Shown here: positions 9,319 to 18,283 of the stretch, piece after piece
Layout: the number at the start of each line of letters is the position of its first letter
Position numbering within the stretch: the first letter of the stretch is position 1
Source of the DNA: JANQTF01 sp036835375
GTDB taxonomy: Bacteria; Bacteroidota; Bacteroidia; J057
Length of the DNA: 64,000 nucleotides
NCBI GenBank assembly: GCA_036835375.1
Contig: DAITMB010000008.1
Coordinates: forward strand, 5,118 to 69,117
Reading direction: 5' to 3'
Position numbers and translations under genes: made by a program
Notes under the pieces: generated by a model
Seen by the model: the letters and a program-made list of their open reading frames with translations, nothing else
What the model was told of the DNA's origin: nothing
The model's database searches: none

Positions 9319-9642
9319 GCGCCCAATTTCGCAAATCATTTCTCTTTCGCCCAACTTCGGGCATCGCACAAAGACAACTTCGAAGGAAACCGAATCCGAC
9401 ACAACGGCAACTCTCTCATAATCAATGTCTTAATTTCAAAATCCTTTCGTCTGACACGGGAGAAAATCTTTCTGGGCAGACCATGTTTCGGGGCAACTTC
9501 TCCCCCAACTTGCCGTTTTCAGGGTGCAGTTTGGCGAATGGGTAATCCAAGCGACGGATTACTTTCATTACAAAAGAATTCTGATTACATTCTGGTGATC
9601 GTATCGTAACTTTGGGCCAGGCTTTACCAACAAATCAATCAC
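9319..9642. other. Intergenic region between hpt and the PurF-like gene
   Basis: Divergent spacer of 324 bases. It contains a small inverted repeat (GTAATCC and GGATTAC arms at 9542-9562) and a -7-like box just before the PurF-like gene. No RNA gene or convincing small gene was seen. Confidence 0.45.
9607..9614 (+). promoter_or_regulatory. Candidate -7 box of the PurF-like gene
   Basis: TAACTTTG, identical to the dnaG -7 box, lies 28 bases before the GTG start. No clear TTTG box sits at the right distance upstream (only TCTG at 23 bases), so support is partial. Confidence 0.35.
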
Positions 9643-11559
9643 GTGAGCGACCAGATCAAACACGAATGCGGAATCGGCATGATTCGGCTTCTGAAGCCCC
9701 TAGATCACTTCCAGGACAATTATGGGTCTGCCCTCTGGGGACTCAATAAGATGTACCTCCTCATGGAAAAGCAGCGCAATCGCGGCCAGGATGGGGCGGG
9801 TTTGGTCACAGTAAAGCTCAACGTAAGACCAGGGATTCCCTATATCCATCGCATCCGCGACAACCAGCCTGAGCCTTGGACCAATATCTTCAACCAGATC
9901 GACGCTCAAGTCAAGACGCTCCAGCAACGCTTTCCCGATCACCACGAAGAAGCTGAGATCATCAAGCAACACTTCGATTTCGCCGGAGAAGTGCTTCTGG
10001 GCCACCTTCGCTATGGCACGCATGGCACCTATGGGATAGAGGCGGTACACCCCGTCATTCGAAATTCTGAATATCAAAATAGAAGCCTAGCCCTCGCCGG
10101 CAACTTCAACCTGACCAACGTAGATTATCTCTTCGACAAATTAGTAGAACTGGGTCAACACCCTCGCTACCAAACAGATACCGAGACGGTGCTCGAACGA
10201 ATTGGCCATTTTCTTGACGTCGCCAACGAAGCGCTCTACCGAAAATTCAAAAAAGAAGGCTTTAGCCGCGCAGAGAGAGCGAAGCACATCTCCGAAGAAC
10301 TGAGCTTGGTGAAGATGATGCGAAATGCAGCCAAGGCATGGGATGGAGGATATGTAATTGGAGGCGTGGTCGGAAACGGGGACGCCTTCGTCGTTCGTGA
10401 CCCCAATGGAATTCGGCCTTGCTACTATCACGTGTGCGAAGATTACGTCGTCGCGGCCTCGGAGCGAGCAGCCATTTCCGTCATTTTCAACGCGCATCCC
10501 AAAGACATTCCAGAATTACCCCCCGGCCACATCCTTGCCATCAAGGCCGACGGTACGGTCCGAGTCAAAGAGTTTACAGATCCCCAACCCAAATTGAGCT
10601 GCTCGTTTGAGCGAATCTATTTTTCGCGTGGGAATGACGTGGACATCTACCGGGAAAGAAAGGCTTTAGGAAAATTTGTTGTGCCCAAAGTATTGGATTC
10701 TGTGGCACATGACCTTGACAACACCATTTTTGGATACATCCCAAATACCGCTGAGAGCGCGTTTTGGGGGATGGTCAAGGAGTTGGAGCAGTACCTAAAC
10801 AATCAAAAAATTGAATGGATCCAAGAGTTGGGGCCCAAGCCTAAACTAGAAGACCTAGAGCGTATCATCAACATGCGGCCAAGGGTAGAAAAGATTATCC
10901 TGAAAGATGTCAAAATGCGCACATTCATTGCGGATGACTCTACCAGAGACGACCTTGTATCCCATGTTTATGACATCACGAGAGGAATCGTTCGCAATGA
11001 CATCGATAATCTCGTGCTCATTGATGACTCCATCGTGCGTGGAACCACACTTCGCAAGTCGATTCTTCACATCCTCAGCCGGCTCAAGCCGCGAAAAATC
11101 GTGATTGTGTCATCTGCGCCACAGATCCGCTACCCCGATTGCTACGGCATTGATATGTCTCAAATCAGCAAGTTGATCGCCTTCCAAGCTGCCGTGCAGT
11201 TGATTCGGGACAGGGGCATGGACAACTTGCTAGAGCGGGTTTATCGCAAGATCGTGGCCATGAAGGAAGAAGGTGCCATGACCGAGAAGAATGTGGTCAA
11301 GGAAATTTATGCGCCCTTCACCGAGGACGAAATCTCTGCTAAGATTACTGAGATTCTTCGCCCTAACGACTTCAAGCCTGAGTTGGAGATCATTTTCCAG
11401 CCACTGGAAAATCTGGCTAAAGCCATTCCTGAGCACTTGGGAGACTGGTATTTCTCTGGAAACTATCCTACACCAGGAGGGAACAAAGTGGTCAATCAGG
11501 CATATTTGAATTTCTGGGAAGGCAAAAACGAGCGTGCCTATCAGATGTCTGCGGTGTAA
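9643..11559 (+). CDS. Amidophosphoribosyltransferase-like protein, long Bacteroidota form
   Basis: A 638-residue relative of PurF, well above the roughly 470-500 of classical PurF. The N-terminal class II glutamine amidotransferase domain has the nucleophile candidate Cys9 (HECGIG), NRGQDGAG and the glutamine-site stretches HLRYGTHG and GNFN. The phosphoribosyltransferase domain carries SCSFERIYFSRG and the PRPP signature VLIDDSIVRGTTL (about residues 456-468). The C-terminus is extended. Translation starts at GTG; Cys9 becomes N-terminal only if eight residues are removed. No other purine biosynthesis gene adjoins it. From memory, Bacteroidota carry this long form besides a normal purF, so its step may differ. 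Confidence 0.85.
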   Translation: MSDQIKHECGIGMIRLLKPLDHFQDNYGSALWGLNKMYLLMEKQRNRGQDGAGLVTVKLNVRPGIPYIHRIRDNQPEPWTNIFNQIDAQVKTLQQRFPDHHEEAEIIKQHFDFAGEVLLGHLRYGTHGTYGIEAVHPVIRNSEYQNRSLALAGNFNLTNVDYLFDKLVELGQHPRYQTDTETVLERIGHFLDVANEALYRKFKKEGFSRAERAKHISEELSLVKMMRNAAKAWDGGYVIGGVVGNGDAFVVRDPNGIRPCYYHVCEDYVVAASERAAISVIFNAHPKDIPELPPGHILAIKADGTVRVKEFTDPQPKLSCSFERIYFSRGNDVDIYRERKALGKFVVPKVLDSVAHDLDNTIFGYIPNTAESAFWGMVKELEQYLNNQKIEWIQELGPKPKLEDLERIINMRPRVEKIILKDVKMRTFIADDSTRDDLVSHVYDITRGIVRNDIDNLVLIDDSIVRGTTLRKSILHILSRLKPRKIVIVSSAPQIRYPDCYGIDMSQISKLIAFQAAVQLIRDRGMDNLLERVYRKIVAMKEEGAMTEKNVVKEIYAPFTEDEISAKITEILRPNDFKPELEIIFQPLENLAKAIPEHLGDWYFSGNYPTPGGNKVVNQAYLNFWEGKNERAYQMSAV

Positions 11560-11633
11560 GGGCTCCGATGAAAGTTGCCTGATTCACGTTTGGACAATCG
11601 ACTGCGACTGAGCCCATTGACTCAACTCAAAGG

Positions 11634-11656
11634 GCACGTGATTATGTCTCACGTGC
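11634..11656. repeat. Inverted repeat between convergent genes
   Basis: GCACGTGA and TCACGTGC form an 8-bp stem with a 7-base loop, between the PurF-like gene and nuoH, which face each other. A T-rich stretch follows only after a gap, so terminator function is weakly supported. Confidence 0.35.
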
Positions 11657-11692
11657 TCGGCTATCATCTTTTCTAAAAAAATGCGAGGCGGT

Positions 11693-12817
11693 TTATCCGC
11701 CATATACTTCCAGCAGCTTCCAGATTCCGCTGATCACAAACAGCAAAAAAGCTAATGGCGTAAGATATTTCCAGGCCAAGGTCATGAGTTGATCCATGCG
11801 CACGCGTGGATAGGTCCAGCGAAGATACATTTGCCCCATGACGAGGATCAGCGACTTGAGTAGCATCCAGAACGTGCCCCACAACGTGCCTGCAAGTGTC
11901 CCGGGAGTTCCTGAAGTCCATGAAGCCAAGGATAACTGCCAATCACCGATCGTGATATTCGGAAAGGGGGTATTCCACCCTCCCAAAAATACTGTGGCCG
12001 CGATGATCGATACCAATAGCATTTTCCCATATTCCGACAGCATGACCAAGGCAAATCGGAATCCGCTATATTCCACGTGATAGCCAGACACCAGCTCTGA
12101 CTCCGCCTCGGGCAAGTCAAATGGCGCTCGATTGCTCTCTGCGAGTGATGCAATGAAATAGATCACAAAGGCTAGGAGCAAATGGGGATATCGAATGACG
12201 GACCAAGCCATGAATCCGCCTACATTATTTACTGGGAGGAAGCCCAGGAAGTACATGCTTTCATCAGAAAAAAGGCCCTGCCGCGCAGAAATATCCTGAA
12301 GGCTGAGCGTCCCGAGCATCATGACAGCCGCGAGAAGCGCGATGGCAGCGGGTACTTCATAGGCCACGATTTGGTTGACAGCCCGGGCTGCGCCCATGAG
12401 GGCGTATTTGTTGTTGGATCCCCAGCCTGCCATGAGCAAGCCTAAGACATCAATGGCGACGACACCCAGCACAAAAAGTAGTCCTACGCTCAAGTCTTGG
12501 CCCAGCACCTGCGGCGCTACTGGCAATGCTCCAAATCCCGCAAACACTGACACAAAAATCACCACAGGCGCAAGGACGAACAGCCCCCGGTCAGCAGCGG
12601 CAGGTACGATCGGCTCCTTGAGTAGCAGCTTGATCACATCTGCAAAGGTTTGAAAAATGCCGTAAGGCCCTGTTTCCATCGGCCCCAACCGATCTTGAAT
12701 AAAGGCGCTCACTTTCCGCTCTGCATATACCCCCACCAGCGCAAAAAAAGATACCCCAACCACCGTACTGGCAACCTGGAGAGCTAATGAGGCTTGGATG
12801 GCAAGCAAGCAATGCAT
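11693..12817 (-). CDS. nuoH: NADH-quinone oxidoreductase subunit H
   Basis: Membrane subunit of respiratory complex I that contacts the quinone site; 374 residues with about eight to nine membrane segments. Recognisable features are AERKVSAFIQDRLGP near the N-terminus, the loop DVIKLLLKEPIVP, the segment ESNRAPFDLPEAESELVSGY and a late LRWTYPRVRMDQLM. No other nuo gene adjoins it: neighbours are the PurF-like gene (convergent) and DUF2805 (divergent). nuoI and nuoL lie 38 kb away, so complex I genes are dispersed. Confidence 0.96.
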   Translation of the reverse strand: MHCLLAIQASLALQVASTVVGVSFFALVGVYAERKVSAFIQDRLGPMETGPYGIFQTFADVIKLLLKEPIVPAAADRGLFVLAPVVIFVSVFAGFGALPVAPQVLGQDLSVGLLFVLGVVAIDVLGLLMAGWGSNNKYALMGAARAVNQIVAYEVPAAIALLAAVMMLGTLSLQDISARQGLFSDESMYFLGFLPVNNVGGFMAWSVIRYPHLLLAFVIYFIASLAESNRAPFDLPEAESELVSGYHVEYSGFRFALVMLSEYGKMLLVSIIAATVFLGGWNTPFPNITIGDWQLSLASWTSGTPGTLAGTLWGTFWMLLKSLILVMGQMYLRWTYPRVRMDQLMTLAWKYLTPLAFLLFVISGIWKLLEVYGG

Positions 12818-12891
12818 GACGCAAGGTAGATATTTTTTGAAGGGGGTTCAGCGCACAAAACCATCAAGGTGCTTTCTGTGTTCAAACCTTC

Positions 12892-13173
12892 ATGAGTACT
12901 GACCTCACAGAAGAAGACATCGACCGGATCATCGAAATGGCCTGGGAGGACCGCACGCCGTTTGATGCCATTGAGGCACAATTTGGCTTGAAAGAGCAAG
13001 CAGTCATAGAACTCATGCGCAAGCATCTCAAGCCCAAAAGTTGGCAGCGGTGGCGGGCCAGGGTACAAGGACGGATCACCAAGCACCGCGCGAAGTCCGC
13101 GACTGACATGACGCGGTTTCGGTCCGACCAACAGCGCCACATCTCAGGCAACCGACCTTCGAAGCCTCGATAA
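12892..13173 (+). CDS. DUF2805 / TIGR03643 family small protein
   Basis: A 93-residue basic protein. The N-terminal two thirds match the TIGR03643 family: LTEEDIDRIIEMAWEDRTPF followed by AIEAQFGLKEQAVIELMRK and a WRARVQGR basic segment. The helix pattern resembles a helix-turn-helix, so nucleic-acid binding is plausible, but I know of no demonstrated function. Divergent from nuoH with a 74-base gap. Confidence 0.8.
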   Translation: MSTDLTEEDIDRIIEMAWEDRTPFDAIEAQFGLKEQAVIELMRKHLKPKSWQRWRARVQGRITKHRAKSATDMTRFRSDQQRHISGNRPSKPR

Positions 13174-13531
13174 CTGTTCCTTCATTCTCCAAACCGAATC
13201 AACGAAACTCGCTTTAAAACAAAAATTACCGGTCCCTTCAAGAGCCCGGTAATTCGATTAGAGTGGTTTTGGTAAGGCGGTCGCCTTCAATACACGTGTG
13301 AATGAAGTACAGCCACTATTCGATTTACCCTACCTTCCCCATCAAAAATAAAAAAATTGCCTGCATCGCAGTATGAGTGGCTTTCTCTCGTAACTTCCCG
13401 ACTTGAGATGAATAAACCCAGGACGCCGCTACTTGTCTGAGACCCGAGATTTCCTCTATCATTTTGTCGCAGGGTTGCATTCTACGCTGTTTCACCCGTA
13501 TCTTTTTCCCCACGTGACGCGACTGGCTTCC
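13174..13531. other. Intergenic region with one hairpin
   Basis: About 360 bases between DUF2805 and the ECF sigma factor. An inverted repeat with 9-bp arms (AATTACCGG at 13224 and CCGGTAATT ending at 13254) lies here. Read on the minus strand it is followed by a T-rich tract, but no minus-strand gene ends there, so its role is unclear. The open frame upstream of the sigma factor looks non-coding. Confidence 0.4.
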
Positions 13532-14047
13532 ATGGAAGAGAACGAAGGCTTTTCTTGGGATAATCCCGACGATTTTCGAAAATTGTTTGACTCCTTGTAT
13601 GGAGGCTTACGCAAGTTCCTTTACTATAAGTCAGGGAATCTGGAGCAGGCCGAGGACCTCGCTCAAGAAGCTTTTATGATTCTTTGGAAAAAGCGCCAAA
13701 GCATAGACCCAGACAAGGTTAAAAGCTATTTATTCACCATCGCAAACAATCTTTTCCTCAACGAGGTGAAGCACCAAAAGGTCGTGCTCAAGTTTCAGAA
13801 GCGCCCGCAGAGGGAATCTTCAACCGAAACGCCTCAATACCTCATGGAAGAGGCGGAATTCAAGATCAAACTGGAAAAAGCGATTTCTTCCCTGCCTGAA
13901 AAGCACAGGATCGTCTTTCTCATGAATCGGATCGACAAACTCACTTATCGTGAAATCGCCGAGCGACTTGAACTTTCCGTCAAAGCTGTCGAAAAGCGGA
14001 TGCACAAAGCACTCATCATCCTCCGCGACTTGAACCCCAATATTTAG
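13532..14047 (+). CDS. RNA polymerase ECF-type sigma factor
   Basis: A 171-residue sigma-70 family regulator. Region 2 includes AEDLAQEAFMILWKKR and VKSYLFTIANNLFLNEVKH (promoter melting and core binding); region 4 has LPEKHRIVFLMNRIDKLTYREIAERLELSVKAVEKRMHKAL (a -35-type helix-turn-helix; shown here only as a landmark from about residue 112 to 152). The start is the ATG at MEENEG because region 2 then begins at the usual distance. No anti-sigma, FecR or TonB receptor gene follows, so its control is not evident. Confidence 0.9.
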   Translation: MEENEGFSWDNPDDFRKLFDSLYGGLRKFLYYKSGNLEQAEDLAQEAFMILWKKRQSIDPDKVKSYLFTIANNLFLNEVKHQKVVLKFQKRPQRESSTETPQYLMEEAEFKIKLEKAISSLPEKHRIVFLMNRIDKLTYREIAERLELSVKAVEKRMHKALIILRDLNPNI

Positions 14048-14093
14048 CATCCATGTTGTAAAGCGGAGGAGGAAAACCCTCGAAAGCAGAGGC

Positions 14094-14741
14094 TTATTGA
14101 CCTAATTGCTTCCCTGGATTTCCGAATACGGTAGCGTTCTCTGGAACATCCTTGAGCACTACAGCGCCAGCACCAATCAGGGACTCCCTACCGACAGTCA
14201 CCCCAGGCTGAACGATGGCTCCTGCCCCGATGAAGCACTCATCGCCAATTACTGCACCGTTGCCGATCTGCGCGCCTTGGCTGACTGTCACATATTCGCC
14301 AAGATCTACGTCGGCACCGATATTTGCCCCGGCCATGATCAAGGTAAATGAGCCAATGAGGCTATTGGCCAGTATCGTCACATAGGGATAAATGAGGCAA
14401 CCTTCTCCCAGTTTGGCGTAGGGAGAAATAAGTGCGGTAGGGTGGGCCAGCGTGACCATGTCAGCTACCTTGCTCGAGAGCTCTTCGACCAACTCCGTCC
14501 GTTTGGAGATTTCGCGCACGGCAAGCACCAGTTTGGTATGCTCATCCTGAAACAGTTTCTCAGCGTCGGCGCCCCCTAGTTCGCTGACTATGAGGATGTC
14601 GTTAAGCTCTTGGTGGACTTCTTCCGGCTCTTCAGTCAAAAAACCATAGACCACTACATCCAAAGCATTGGCAATGTCTAGCGCAATGCGGGCTTCTGCC
14701 CCTGTACCGATGATGAGAATGGGGGTGCGAGCGTATTCCAT
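14094..14741 (-). CDS. NeuD-type hexapeptide-repeat acetyltransferase
   Basis: A 215-residue sugar O- or N-acetyltransferase of the NeuD/PglD type. An N-terminal Rossmann-like domain starts with PILIIGTGAEAR, and the C-terminal half is a left-handed beta helix of hexapeptide repeats (LIGSFTLIMAGANIGADVDLG, then IGNGAVIGDECFIGAGAIV) ending VFGNPGKQL. Such enzymes modify sugars for surface polysaccharides or glycans. No other polysaccharide gene is next to it, so the substrate is open. Confidence 0.85.
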   Translation of the reverse strand: MEYARTPILIIGTGAEARIALDIANALDVVVYGFLTEEPEEVHQELNDILIVSELGGADAEKLFQDEHTKLVLAVREISKRTELVEELSSKVADMVTLAHPTALISPYAKLGEGCLIYPYVTILANSLIGSFTLIMAGANIGADVDLGEYVTVSQGAQIGNGAVIGDECFIGAGAIVQPGVTVGRESLIGAGAVVLKDVPENATVFGNPGKQLGQ

Positions 14742-14855
14742 AATTTAAAAAGCAGCAAAGAAAAACCGGACCAATAAATAAGGAAGCAGCAAAGGCTTCT
14801 GTAAGCTGCGAAGGTACGACGCAGGGACGGAATTGTTGGTACCAAGGAGGCAAGC

Positions 14856-16121
14856 TCAGCGCACCCTCGCAACCTCATTGATCCAGCAAGTAATCGGAAT
14901 GCGATCACCTATCCGCAATCCTAAAAAGGCGAGCTCCTCTGGTGGTGGGATGCGATTTTCCAAGAACCGAAGACGCGCGGATGCCTCCGGATAAAGAGCG
15001 GGATTGCGCTGTGCCGCTTCTGTAGTGTAGTCAATTGCAAGGTAAGTGAGGGCCAACCGCTCTAAACGACTGTCGGCACACATGGCTCCAGAGGACTCGA
15101 TGAGGTCTGCCAGAAATATCAAGGGCTGTCCCCAAGCAGGATAAAGCTCATCCGCCTGCCGCGCATGGAGCCTGGCTGAACGAAAACTTCTTCGAATCGC
15201 GTAGAGACCTGCCATCCGAAGCTCCATGGCAGCCTTCATGCGCGGATCCTTTTCCGCATCTACTGCCAGCATCAAGAGCCGCTGGGTTTCCCAAAAAACC
15301 TCTTGTTCCAGGTAGCTCTCCGCAGCACGCAGCAAAATATAAGGGGAAATGCCAAGCTGAGCCGCCCGCCTGCGAATGGTATCTTCACTTGCCGTCCAAC
15401 CACAAGCTTTGGTCTCCATGAGAATAAACAGCCTGGCATACTCCGCCGGGGTGGCAAACCCCAATCTTACGCGTGAATCTTCACGCGCATACACTGCTTC
15501 GCAGTCCTCTCCATACACATTAAGGAACGCACGAAGTTCTTTTCTTCTCTGATCTGCCTGCCCCAAAAGTTCAGGCGAAATGACTGGCATCTGAATCAGG
15601 ACATAATCCAGGACTTGGTACGTATCCAGCCATTCGTTCCATGACTTTTGGTCATTGGGGATGCGCTCCAGCATGGCGCGAGCCAGCTCTTGCCACACGA
15701 TAGGACGAAGTTCGTAAACACGACCTTTCAAGCTCCTTGTCAAAACGGGCAGAATCGAATCCGCCAGGCTGCTCTGGTAGAACAAGACGGTCTCAGCTGA
15801 TTGAGCATGCCACTCGATCGTTTGTTCAGGACGCAAGTAGGCGAGCAATGCTTGGGCCCGGAGTAGCCCAGCTTGCGCAGGGGGACTCAATGGCACCCGA
15901 CTTTTTTGGATAAGTTCTAAGCGAAATGCCTCCTCCCGGGCCAGCCACGTTTCTAGCTGAAGCACACTATCAGGCTGCCGGGAGAGATATCGAAGCGCTT
16001 CGTCGTAGTCTTCTCGGAGACTTGCCTGCAAAAACACCTGAAAGTCACTCGGTTGCCCTACGATCAGCCACGGAGACACAAAGAGCCATCCGGTCAGCAC
16101 ACACCGAAACAGGGCTTGCAT
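14856..16121 (-). CDS. Exported helical-repeat (TPR-like) protein of the coaX cluster
   Basis: A 421-residue protein with an N-terminal signal peptide (MQALFRCVLTGWLFVSPWLIVGQ). The rest is rich in Leu, Ala and Arg, predicted all-helical, with stretches spaced like tetratricopeptide units around residues 260-370. The C-terminal end (LGLRIGDRIPITCWIN) is not repeat-like. In many Bacteroidota coaX is followed by an outer-membrane protein and a TPR protein near lipopolysaccharide-export genes; the same order is seen here. Function unknown; periplasmic or surface location inferred from the signal peptide. Confidence 0.7.
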   Translation of the reverse strand: MQALFRCVLTGWLFVSPWLIVGQPSDFQVFLQASLREDYDEALRYLSRQPDSVLQLETWLAREEAFRLELIQKSRVPLSPPAQAGLLRAQALLAYLRPEQTIEWHAQSAETVLFYQSSLADSILPVLTRSLKGRVYELRPIVWQELARAMLERIPNDQKSWNEWLDTYQVLDYVLIQMPVISPELLGQADQRRKELRAFLNVYGEDCEAVYAREDSRVRLGFATPAEYARLFILMETKACGWTASEDTIRRRAAQLGISPYILLRAAESYLEQEVFWETQRLLMLAVDAEKDPRMKAAMELRMAGLYAIRRSFRSARLHARQADELYPAWGQPLIFLADLIESSGAMCADSRLERLALTYLAIDYTTEAAQRNPALYPEASARLRFLENRIPPPEELAFLGLRIGDRIPITCWINEVARVR

Positions 16122-16183
16122 ACATTCAGTTTATTGGATTCTCGCTTGCGAGATCGTTTGAAGGCCATTTTAGGAGCATCCGC

Positions 16184-17482
16184 TCAGTCTACCACCCGTT
16201 GAATAAACCAGCGGTCATTGATCGTGGCACCTATGCGGATTCTGGCATAGAGTTCTTCCAAGGGAAATCCTCCCCCAATGCTTCCTCTTTGGCCCAGTTC
16301 TGCTGAGATATTGATTCGAGACACGGCCCTGCCGCGATTAAAGCGCGAATTGCCTTTCGCATCTGCTGGCAGTCCCAGCCCAAAAGTCACGCCATAGTCC
16401 GGTACTGGCTTGCCGTTAAAGAGCAAATAGGTCTGGTGATAATAGCCGCCAAATCGATAGTCGATGCGCTGATAGTACTTTGGAGACTCAATGTTCGGAA
16501 TGATTTCTGCGCCAGCAGCTACCCGGATTTCGCGGCCTAAATTGCTTGGCGTATTAAAATATTGAAACCGAGACCAGTCTTGATACATCACATCCGCACC
16601 TACAGACCAATGGGCAAAGCGACTCAGCATCAGACCAAAACCGAATCTGGGAGGCACCACTACCGAACCAAATTCTGTAGCCAAAGTATCGGTGATCAAG
16701 CCATTGCTGACTTGTGTGAATCGATCGCCATCCATCCCCAACGTATAATCAGCGAAAGCGCCGAGGCGAAAGGTGGTCCGCTTTTGAGCGTTGAGGGTGT
16801 CCTCGAACATGATTCCAGCAGTGCCGATCCAGCCGTTGACAAACACATCCTGCAAAGTAGATATAGGAAAAAAGTTTGTGGCTGGCACCGAATCGGACCG
16901 ATACACGATCGTGTTCCAGTTGTATTGTGTATTCCCAAAGTTGTATTGGCCATTGACCCCTAGCTTGAGTCGCCCTTTAAACAATCTCAAGCCCAAGCCA
17001 ATAAATCCTTGATTCAACCCGCCACTCCCCGTGTAAGTCGTTTCCTCAATCAGGGCTGAGTCTGCCACCACAATGGGCCTGCGACCCGTGATCTCATATC
17101 CCACCGAGCTGTAGGGAGAAAATCCCATGACCAGCACCAGGTTTTTATTGGAAGGAAATGCAAAAGCAGCGTTTTGAATTCCTGCATTATACCTCACGCC
17201 TGTTCCCTCCTCCGTGTTGATCTGGCTAGCTTGAAAAAAGCCCGAAACATCCATCGTGGTGAAATACAGGTCTGCATAGCTAGCAGGATTGACCCGATTA
17301 ATCGAAAAAAAATTGTCTGAGGCGACTGACATTCCCCCCATCGCCGCATTTCGGGTCGTGGTAGAACTCAGAATATCACCAATCGCGTAGCGGGAGTAAG
17401 GACTGACAGTCAGCTCTTGGGCAAGGAGCGTGGCAGCGCTTGTTCCCAAAAGGGCCATCGTAAGAACAATCCGAATGATCAT
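16184..17482 (-). CDS. Outer-membrane barrel protein of the coaX cluster (FadL/PorV-like)
   Basis: A 432-residue predicted outer-membrane beta-barrel. A signal peptide (MIIRIVLTMALLGTSAATLLAQ) is followed by SPYSRYAIGDI and NAAMGGMSVA, openings typical of Bacteroidota FadL-like/PorV-like barrels, then alternating aromatic/glycine strands. Its ATG overlaps the coaX stop by 4 bases (ATGA), so the two are translationally coupled. The role is unknown; lipid or hydrophobic-compound transport is only an analogy. The downstream helical-repeat gene follows after 62 bases, giving a three-gene operon. Confidence 0.75.
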   Translation of the reverse strand: MIIRIVLTMALLGTSAATLLAQELTVSPYSRYAIGDILSSTTTRNAAMGGMSVASDNFFSINRVNPASYADLYFTTMDVSGFFQASQINTEEGTGVRYNAGIQNAAFAFPSNKNLVLVMGFSPYSSVGYEITGRRPIVVADSALIEETTYTGSGGLNQGFIGLGLRLFKGRLKLGVNGQYNFGNTQYNWNTIVYRSDSVPATNFFPISTLQDVFVNGWIGTAGIMFEDTLNAQKRTTFRLGAFADYTLGMDGDRFTQVSNGLITDTLATEFGSVVVPPRFGFGLMLSRFAHWSVGADVMYQDWSRFQYFNTPSNLGREIRVAAGAEIIPNIESPKYYQRIDYRFGGYYHQTYLLFNGKPVPDYGVTFGLGLPADAKGNSRFNRGRAVSRINISAELGQRGSIGGGFPLEELYARIRIGATINDRWFIQRVVD

Positions 17483-18231
17483 GTGGAAGCTATGTGCTTG
17501 AGTATGAAATAAATCCCGCGGAGTACGAGTGAGTTGTCGGCAAAATTGATGTTTTTCAGTTGCTTTTCAAAGGATTCGGCATCTCCCCCGGTGAGGAATA
17601 CCTGAAGCTGATCCCCAACCTGCGCTCGATAAGATTGAATCATCCCATTCATCTCTTGAATCGCAGCTCCTTCTACTCCAGCACGCAAACTCTCCGTGGT
17701 AGAATCACCGATGAGGGGCGGCTTACCGTTGGGTGACAAACGCGGCAGCCTTGCTGTGAAATGGTGCAACGCATCATATCGCATCTGTATGCCTGGAGAA
17801 ATGGCTCCCCCCAAGTACATTGGTTCGCTCGTTGCGACATCGTAGGTGATCGCCGTTCCAGCATCGACCACCAAGACGGGCTTTCCGGGAGAGAGGTTGC
17901 ACGCCGCTACGATCCCTGCAAATCGGTCCGCACCTAGGGTTTCGGGCGTTTGATATCGATGGGGAAAAGGCCACTTAATGCCGGGATGAATCTGATAGAT
18001 ATGCGCCGTAGCCAATTCTGTTAAAGGTTCCCAGGCCTCAGGAGACCAAGATTTCGCGGTGCTCAACCATCCTACTACCACTACCCCTCCTTGCGCTGCT
18101 GCCCACGAAGCAGCCATTTGTGGCGCTTCCTCGGTGTCGCAGGTATTTCGTTCTACCAAGCGACCCGCTTCTGTAAAAAGTCCAAGTTTGGTTCGGGTAT
18201 TTCCGGTATCTATGGCGAGATAGTGCATCAT
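17479..18231 (-). CDS. coaX: Type III pantothenate kinase
   Basis: First step of coenzyme A synthesis, phosphorylating pantothenate with ATP; cytoplasmic, 250 residues, normal length. ASKHA-fold motifs are clear: AIDTGNTRTKLG at residues 6-17, TLGADRFAGI, VVDAGTAITYD and FLTGGDA. Two adjacent ATGs (MMHYL) are possible starts. It heads the operon with the barrel and helical-repeat genes and lies 52 bases downstream of birA. panC and panD, which supply pantothenate, lie 45 kb away in this window. Confidence 0.96.
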   Translation of the reverse strand: MMHYLAIDTGNTRTKLGLFTEAGRLVERNTCDTEEAPQMAASWAAAQGGVVVVGWLSTAKSWSPEAWEPLTELATAHIYQIHPGIKWPFPHRYQTPETLGADRFAGIVAACNLSPGKPVLVVDAGTAITYDVATSEPMYLGGAISPGIQMRYDALHHFTARLPRLSPNGKPPLIGDSTTESLRAGVEGAAIQEMNGMIQSYRAQVGDQLQVFLTGGDAESFEKQLKNINFADNSLVLRGIYFILKHIAST

Positions 18232-18283
18232 GTTCGGTGTGTCAACCTATAGAAAACCGTAAAGGACACTCCCATTCGAGCTG

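Noticed and set aside
13224..13254. Hairpin considered as a terminator for DUF2805
   Set aside because: The T-rich side faces the minus strand, where no gene ends.
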